A stretch of DNA of 64,000 nucleotides, from positions 830,369 to 894,368 of the forward strand of contig JAFJTR010000003.1 in the NCBI GenBank assembly GCA_022559985.1, read 5' to 3'. The stretch is from Parastagonospora avenae f. sp. tritici 18332-5 (lineage: Eukaryota; Ascomycota; Dothideomycetes; Pleosporales; Phaeosphaeriaceae). The position numbers and the translations under genes were made by a program. Within the stretch, counting starts at the first letter, position 1; every line of letters starts with the position of its first letter. The notes below the pieces were generated by a model. The model searched no databases, was not told the DNA's origin, and worked only from the letters and a program-made list of their open reading frames with translations. Below, piece by piece: positions 58,294 through 64,000 of this stretch.

Positions 58294-58771
58294 CGTAAGT
58301 TACCGTGTTCCTCGGCGCGACGCCCGATTTCTCCACCAAAATCGCAACCTCAACATTAGGTTATCAAGCTGCATGTAATAGCTACTATTGCAGTGTTTTT
58401 TACGTTTGAGTTGTGTAGAACTTGATTAATATATCTACCTTGTTGAGAATATCTGGGTTCAGTCCAGGGTAGAAGGTGCTTGAGAGTCATGTGACATGCT
58501 GGTGTGGCAGGCACTGCCTGGTGGGCAATGGCACCCACCACAACAGTCCGAGACGGCGAAACGAAACACTATGGTCAATACAATACGTTGCAGCCACCCT
58601 GCCTTGTCCCTCCTACTCGTTTATCCATAGTGATGGACTGTATGAGTTGTTGTATTGTGTTTGCTACGGTACAGAGTAGGAGCATTTGGAGGTGGAAACA
58701 GGCTAAGCCCAAATAGGCTAGATAGCCAAGTACATGCTCATAGGAGCAGGAACCTCAGGGCTATCGAACAC
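58294..58771. other. Spacer and retrotransposon LTR remnant
   Basis: The first part is the synthase 3' untranslated region. From 58771 leftward (read on the minus strand) the sequence should be the 3' LTR of the copia element; its far end could not be placed because the other LTR lies outside the window. Confidence 0.4.
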
Positions 58772-58782
58772 ACCCCCTCATC
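58765..58782 (-). repeat. Polypurine tract and LTR start of copia element
   Basis: On the minus strand a purine run (gatgaggggg) ends in TGTGTTCG, the expected TG start of a 3' LTR, about 110 bases downstream of the polyprotein stop at 58889. This is the normal layout of a Ty1/copia 3' end. Confidence 0.5.
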
Positions 58783-59755
58783 GAGAGATGCGAACTCTCA
58801 CAACGCTAAACATGCGCTGGAAGAAAAGAAGGAAATAAAATCAGATACAGGGGTATAACGCGGGTAATGTACGGGTACTGAGCGACGATCAGTCGCGGAG
58901 GAGAGGTGGGCGCAGGCCAACTTGAGCCACCCAGGCGGCATGCTTCAGCTTGTCAAGCGGTTTTGTAAGGCCATCAGCAGCCATCTCAGCAGTAGGGACG
59001 TATTGAAGGTCGATTTTGCCGTCCTTGACTTAGTCCTTGATGTAGTGGTAGTAGATATTAACGTGCTTCGTACGCTCATGATGACCCTTAGAGGAGACGA
59101 GCTGTATAGAAGGTTGATTGTCGCCGAGGAGCTTCAGCAGGGTGATGTCTGCGCCTAAGTAATTGAGCTGGCGGAGCAGTCGAACGAGCTAGGTGGCTTC
59201 CTTGGAGCAGAACGTCAGGCCAACGTACTCTGCCTTAGTGGTTGAGGTAGTAACAAGACGCTGTTTGCCAGACTTGTGGCAGATAGTGCCGCCTGCGAAC
59301 TTAAAGAGGTAACTAGAGGTAGACTTGCGATCCTCTGCGTTAGCAAACGAGGCGTCGCTGTATGCGTGGAGTCTAAGGTCTTGATCGTGGGTTAGTGACG
59401 TAGGTGACGCCTTTAAGTAGATGTCGAGCGTAAGCGCGGAAGCGTTAGCCGGAGCTTCAAAACGCATCACGAGGGCCTTGTACGTGTACAGGTAGTTAAT
59501 GACCTGCAGAGCGTAATTGTAATGATCATCTGTTAGGTTAGCTATAGCTCGAGCTAAGTATCCAACATGAAATGCGACGTCGACGCGCAGCTGCGAGGCA
59601 GGGTAGAGTAGGCGACTAATGACAGACTGGTAACGCTGTAGGGCTTGTTCCTCGCAGACGTTGTCGGAGCGGCGGAGTCTCAGCTTCAATGCTTTAACGT
59701 CCATTGGATTATGGCGAGTAACATGACCGCGGTGGTAGTCCTCAGCAGACATGTC
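58772..59755 (-). mobile_element. Ty1/copia retrotransposon, 3' internal part (RNase H)
   Basis: It encodes the end of the copia polyprotein: a YQSVISRLLYPAS segment, the RNase H strand AYSDASFAN, TTKAEYVGL, and the KHVNIYYHYIKD to GLTKPLDKLKH end. The coding part (59755-58889) is broken by TAG at 59191-59189 and TAA at 59032-59030, at positions where family members would have glutamine. The reading frame continues from the segment right of 62819 once the inserted hAT element is ignored. Confidence 0.85.
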
Positions 59756-59763
59756 AACAATCC
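59756..59763 (+). repeat. Target site duplication, left copy
   Basis: aacaatcc; its partner atcaatcc lies at 62812-62819 with one mismatch. Eight bases is the standard duplication length of hAT transposons. Confidence 0.65.
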
Positions 59764-62700
59764 GTCCAGTCAGTTTGGAGCCCTTGGCTTGAATTGAACT
59801 GCAAGAAGGAGGCCGAAAATTTCGAACAAACTGATTGAACTATCTCCTAGCAAGGCTCGAACTGAACTGATTAGGAAACTGATTTAAACTAATTGCTTTT
59901 TTATATATAAATTAGGCTTCGCTATCGTGCTAATCCCTTAAGTTATACATAACGTTAATTGCCTCGTCGCTGAGTAGAGACGCTGCAGTCTCTCCTTTAA
60001 CACTAAAACTAGCCCGCAACTAAGCGCGTACTGACTGTATTGCGACTAGCAAATGTGATAAGATCTTCCTTCTTTTTAGCCGCAAAAGATCGCTAAGCTC
60101 ACTAAACATACGCTCACAGTCGCAACTGGAGGCGGGTATAGATAAGACATCGAGCGCGAGGCGCGTAAGATTGGGGTAGTCGCAGCGGCGTAAGAGCCAA
60201 TAAGTGATTGGATTGTCAACAGAGGGGACCCAGGGCTTAAGTTTCTAGCGCGTGTACTCATCCAAATCGTTAGAAACTCTAATGCCATAGTGAGGCTCCA
60301 TCATAGATGCGATAGCGTCGTTGAGGTCGTTGTTTGCACGCGTCCGTGGTGCTGCTAGCGCTGGCGGCGGCGCTGGGTTGTCCTTGTACGTGCCCTAAAG
60401 GGTCTGAAACGCCGACTAAGCAGCTGCTAACCACTCTAGTTTATGCTTCCACGCATTGTCGCAGTAGTGTTTGTACGCTAGATGGAGAGAGGTGGCAGCA
60501 TAGTAGGCGGGGGAGTCATCGAGCTTAGAGAAGTACTCGTTCGCCTTTGCCTAGGCAGCGCGGAGGTTAATGGCAATGTAGTCCTCTGGCGCGCCAGGTT
60601 CGTTGTAATTGACGCCGCTGTAGGACTCTATGCGCTCCTCAAAACTAGATAAGATAGTCTCGAAGACGGGTATCACCTCAGCAAGTGAGCTAAATCGCTT
60701 GTAAGTACCGCGACCTTCAAGGCGCTATGTTGCTAACTTCAGCGGTCGTAGCATTGCAAGATACTCGTTAACAGTCTGCCAATCAGCCGCAGTAAGACCA
60801 CCTGATCTCATCCAACGCTGCGCGTCAGGCTCTTTGTTGCCGCTTGCAGCGGCGTAGGCGTCCGCGTTAGCGGTGTTAGTAACATGAAGTTGACAGTAAG
60901 CGCTGACTGCAGACTGCAGCATAACTGCGCGCTCAAAGCAGCTAAAGTATAAGTTCTAACGCGTAACGATAGGCTTAATAACCTTAAGAATCTTACAATC
61001 TTTAGCAGACAAGTCAGCGTTAGCGCGGTGTTAAAAGTTAACAAAAAGCTTATGCTGCTATAGTGTTTTAATGTAGTTAATAACATTAAGCAGCACGCTG
61101 AGGGGACTATCTTTACGCTACTCTCTCATAAACCTCACCTCCTTGCTGAGCTCCTCAGGTGCATTGTTATACGCTTGTTGATTCTTACCCCAAAGGAGCG
61201 TCTGCCCAATAAGGTTGAGTGTATAGGGACCGCAGCGGAGGCGGCGGTGAACAGGCAAGAAGTCGTAAGTCTCTGCAACTACGGCAATAGCGGTGTCATT
61301 GTTAGCCGCGTTGTCAAGCACAAAGTAACCTAACTTAGCGCTATTAACACTAAACTGCTGCAACGTTTAATCAACAACCTTAGCTATCCTTACGCCTGTA
61401 TGGGCACCTGTGAGCTGAGGAAGCGCAATAGGCAGATCTGTAAGCTCGCCTGAAGAGCTTATAAAATGCGCAACAATGCCTAAGAAGCCTTGCTTGCCTT
61501 CTTGCATTGTCTATCTGTTAAAGCTTATATGTATCTTACTTAGCGCGTTAGACAGCTTAACAGTAACACAGGGTTGCAGGTAGTTGTAGAGACGCATAAC
61601 GTACCTTAAGACACTGTTATGGCTCGTCTATAGCGCAGTTACTGCCTCCGGATTAGCTGCCTCTAACATAGCTTGAAACTCTAGGCGCTCAAACTCAGAC
61701 AGTGAGTGGTTGCCTTCTACAAGCTAAGTGACCGCCTTAAAGCGAAACAGCTGTACGTCAAAGCCAGTAAGGGCGTTGTGTACATCCTAAGGCACCTTGC
61801 CGCCTGCCTTGCAGTATGAGCGTAGGGTGTGTTCTGTTGTAGCTGCTGCTAGAGCTGCAGGTTTGTTAGGGTTGTAGATATAGTGGGCGGTGTTAAGGTG
61901 ACGTGCTGCTGTCGACGGCGAGGTAGTAGTGTCGTAGATGCCGCTGCAGGCTTTGTGATACCTAAGATAGCAGATTTTGCACACAAAATAAACCTTGCTG
62001 CTGAGCTGAAGGGCGGTCGAGTTAATGCGATAGCCATAGGCATAGACCCAGCTTTTCTTATGCTTCTGCGGCGCAAGCGGTGCCCTGTAACCAGGCAGCC
62101 TTAGCCAAATAATATCATCGAAGTTGTCAGCAAAGCGCGTGTCAAGCCCTGCCGCCAGTGCCTGCCCTGCTGTGCTGTTGTCATCGGCTGAAGCAACTGT
62201 AGGAGCGCGCGAGGTGGCGGTAGGTGCAACAATAGCCCCCTCTGGCTGCGATTCACGCAGCTCAAGCTCGAACGCGTCATCCTTAGATAGTGGTTGGCTC
62301 CCTTGCTGGCTGGCAGCAAGCAGCGCGCGTGGGGAGGAGAGACGCGTTGGCGCAGGCGTTGATAGTGCAGGTAGTGTTTGACGCGCTGGCGTTGTTGGTG
62401 TCGCTACCCGCGCGCGCTTTGTTGGGCGAATTTCTGGCGTTGCAAAGTCAAGCTGAGCTTGCCTGACCTTTTTAGTAAGTTTGATCGTGCGCTTAGAGTG
62501 CGTCATGGCAGCGTTAGGGCACAAATAGAGGAAATATTGTGGGTTGCTCGCATCTACAGACGCGCTTACTAGTACCTATAGGCGTTAAAACTGCTTCCTA
62601 CGAAAAGACGCTTACAAATCAAATTACAACACGAAAAGTTTCGAACTTTAAAAGATCCTTAGGCAGATTTCAAGCCCTATTAAGCACTCTATAACTTTAG

Positions 62701-62811
62701 GACTATTAGGCCTTTTAGGCCGTTTAATTAGGCCTTTACCCTTAGCTTGAACGGCCTGCAAATTTTAGGTGGTCCGGCTTGAATTGAACGGACTGATCAC
62801 GTGTCAGGCCG
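59764..62811 (-). mobile_element. hAT-family DNA transposon nested in copia
   Basis: A 3,048-base insertion bounded by the 8-base duplication. It encodes a degraded hAT transposase on the minus strand. Its ends show only weak terminal inverted similarity, but GCTTGAATTGAAC-type subterminal motifs occur near both ends (59784, 62777) with shorter variants close by. The element is diverged and carries stop codons, so it is inactive by itself. Confidence 0.82.
60040..62524 (-). pseudogene. Degraded hAT transposase
   Basis: The N-terminal part (about 62524-61787) carries a basic, TP-rich leader and a BED-type zinc finger (VCKICYLRYHKACSGI then HLNTAH). The core follows in pieces: LSKIHISF, GIVAHFI, LGYFVLDNAANNDTA (the catalytic-domain hallmark) and RLRCGPYTLNLIGQ. 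The C-terminal dimerisation segment reads YPNLTRLALDVLSIPASSCDCERMFSEL. Stops interrupt it, e.g. TAG at 61513-61511 where a tryptophan is expected, TAA at 61369-61367, and TAG at 60247-60245. Similar to fungal hAT transposases; no functional product is possible without changes. Confidence 0.82.
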
Positions 62812-62819
62812 ATCAATCC
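62812..62819 (+). repeat. Target site duplication, right copy
   Basis: atcaatcc, matching the left copy at 7 of 8 bases. Taking one copy away together with the element rejoins the copia frame exactly. Confidence 0.65.
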
Positions 62820-64000
62820 ACGGTTCCATGCTAAGCTCAATAGCGCGGCTAGGGCGATCGCGGCGTATGCGGATGCCTAGGTAGTGGGAGATCGGGCCAA
62901 GGTCATGGCATTTGTACTTATCAAAGACAAGGGCTTTAAGAGCGGCCATCTCAGGCTTAGTACGAGTAATGAACAGGAGGTCGTCAACGTAAGCGAGGAT
63001 GATTGCTCCAGTAGTCTTGTTGACAAAGACGCATGGGTCAGCTTCAATAGGGTCGAAGCTGATGGAGGCGAGAAAGCGCTTAAGCTCCTCATACCAGAGA
63101 CGAGGGGAGCGACAGAGGCTGTACAGGGCTTTGTTGAGCCGAGCGTACCTACCGTTAGGTAAACGAATGTACAAGATCTCGTCAGGATCGAGTTTGCCGT
63201 TGAGGAAAGCGGTGACAACATCAGCCTGGTCGCATTCCAAGTCTAAGGCTGCTACGAGAGCGAGCAGGATCTTGAGGGTAGTAGAGCGAGCGACAGCAGC
63301 GTAAGTCTTACGCCAGAAGTCGCTATTCTGGCGGTTGCCGCAGACGACGAGCTGTGCTTTAAAGCGTATAAGTTTGCTAGCGTCGTTGAGTTTGTATTTG
63401 TACACCTATTTAGTAGGAAGGGCGAAGACGCCCTAAGGGAGAAAAACAACAATTTCCCATGTGCCGTTCTCATCATAAGAGAGATACTCCTAGCCTTCAG
63501 CCTTAAGCCACTCCTTCATGAACTTGTAGTGGCGAGCTTGTTTGCCATTAGCTGGCTCGGGCAGTAGCGTGTTGCTGTTGTACGTTGTTGGTGCGTCGAG
63601 CATGGCTGCTGCAAAGGCCCGCGCAACTCTAACGGGCAGCTTATAGTTGTGGAGCGCAATTGCAGTGGCGAGCGTAGTTTTGCAGGCGGCCTGTTGGTCG
63701 CTACAAGCCTTCTTAGTAGTTGGCTTGCGCGTACGCTTCGTGATAGAGTCGAGGATAAGTCGTGGCTCCAATCCTGCGGAGATTTCAGTGTGGCGTGGTG
63801 CCTCAGGTACTGTAGGTGGAGTAGAGTTGCTGAGCTTAGTACTGTCGTCGACGCAAAGACCATCAAAGTGATGGCCGAGGCCCTGCTCAGGCAGCGAAAA
63901 ATCGTCGTCGCTGAGGGGCGCAGCAGGGCCAGCGCTGTCGTCCTCAGATGAGTCGTCCTCAATTATTTGCAGAGGTGAGAACGTAGGCACGGCCTCAATC
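62820..64000 (-). mobile_element. Ty1/copia retrotransposon, reverse transcriptase part (runs off window)
   Basis: From the right edge the minus strand encodes an acidic spacer (63990-63490), then the RVT_2 reverse transcriptase: VYKYKLNDASKLIRFKAQLV, a WRKTYAAVARSTTLK segment, ADVVTAFLNGKLDPDE, the catalytic AYVDDLLF and HYLGIRI. TAG codons at 63492-63490, 63435-63433 and 63408-63406 break the frame. Integrase, gag and the 5' LTR lie beyond 64000. The element is a dead copy. Confidence 0.88.

Overview
This window comes from the nuclear genome of a filamentous ascomycete (Pezizomycotina, quite possibly Dothideomycetes). The grounds are short introns of about 45-80 bases with GT..AG ends and CTAAC/CTGAC branch sites, a CFEM-PTH11-type receptor, a Zn2Cys6 regulator, a highly reducing polyketide synthase, and transposon relics whose stop codons look like repeat-induced point mutation. 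I rebuilt the gene models by hand; nearly all multi-exon models close in frame with canonical splice sites.

Positions 1-24,300 look like ordinary core genome: a type I glutamine synthetase-like protein cut by the left edge, an MSC7-like aldehyde dehydrogenase, a membrane-anchored methyltransferase divergent from an AYR1-like reductase, an F-box protein, mitochondrial 2-methylcitrate dehydratase and the WASP/Las17 homologue. A metal-uptake group follows (ferric/cupric reductase, Ctr copper transporter, BIM1-like copper-binding GPI protein), then a small unknown protein, an Hsp70-like ATPase and a coiled-coil protein.

Positions 24,300-36,200 are more open and repeat-marked: a cytochrome P450, a secreted GH35 beta-galactosidase, two unrecognised proteins and a CFEM receptor. 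Three diverged copies of a dispersed repeat lie here; one supplies the P450's last codons and stop.

Positions 36,800-58,300 hold a complete-looking polyketide cluster: Zn2Cys6 regulator, berberine-bridge-type FAD oxidoreductase, short-chain dehydrogenase, P450, stand-alone trans-enoyl reductase, second P450, and a 2,900-residue synthase with order KS-AT-DH-MT-(structural, no ER)-KR-ACP-R. The set resembles betaenone/stemphyloxin-type decalin pathways: the synthase and trans-enoyl reductase would build a methylated reduced chain, the R domain would release it as an aldehyde or alcohol, and the P450s, dehydrogenase and flavoenzyme would tailor it.

Positions 58,500-64,000 are a transposon nest: a degraded Ty1/copia retrotransposon on the minus strand, running off the right edge, split by a degraded 3.05-kb hAT DNA transposon with a near-perfect 8-base target duplication.
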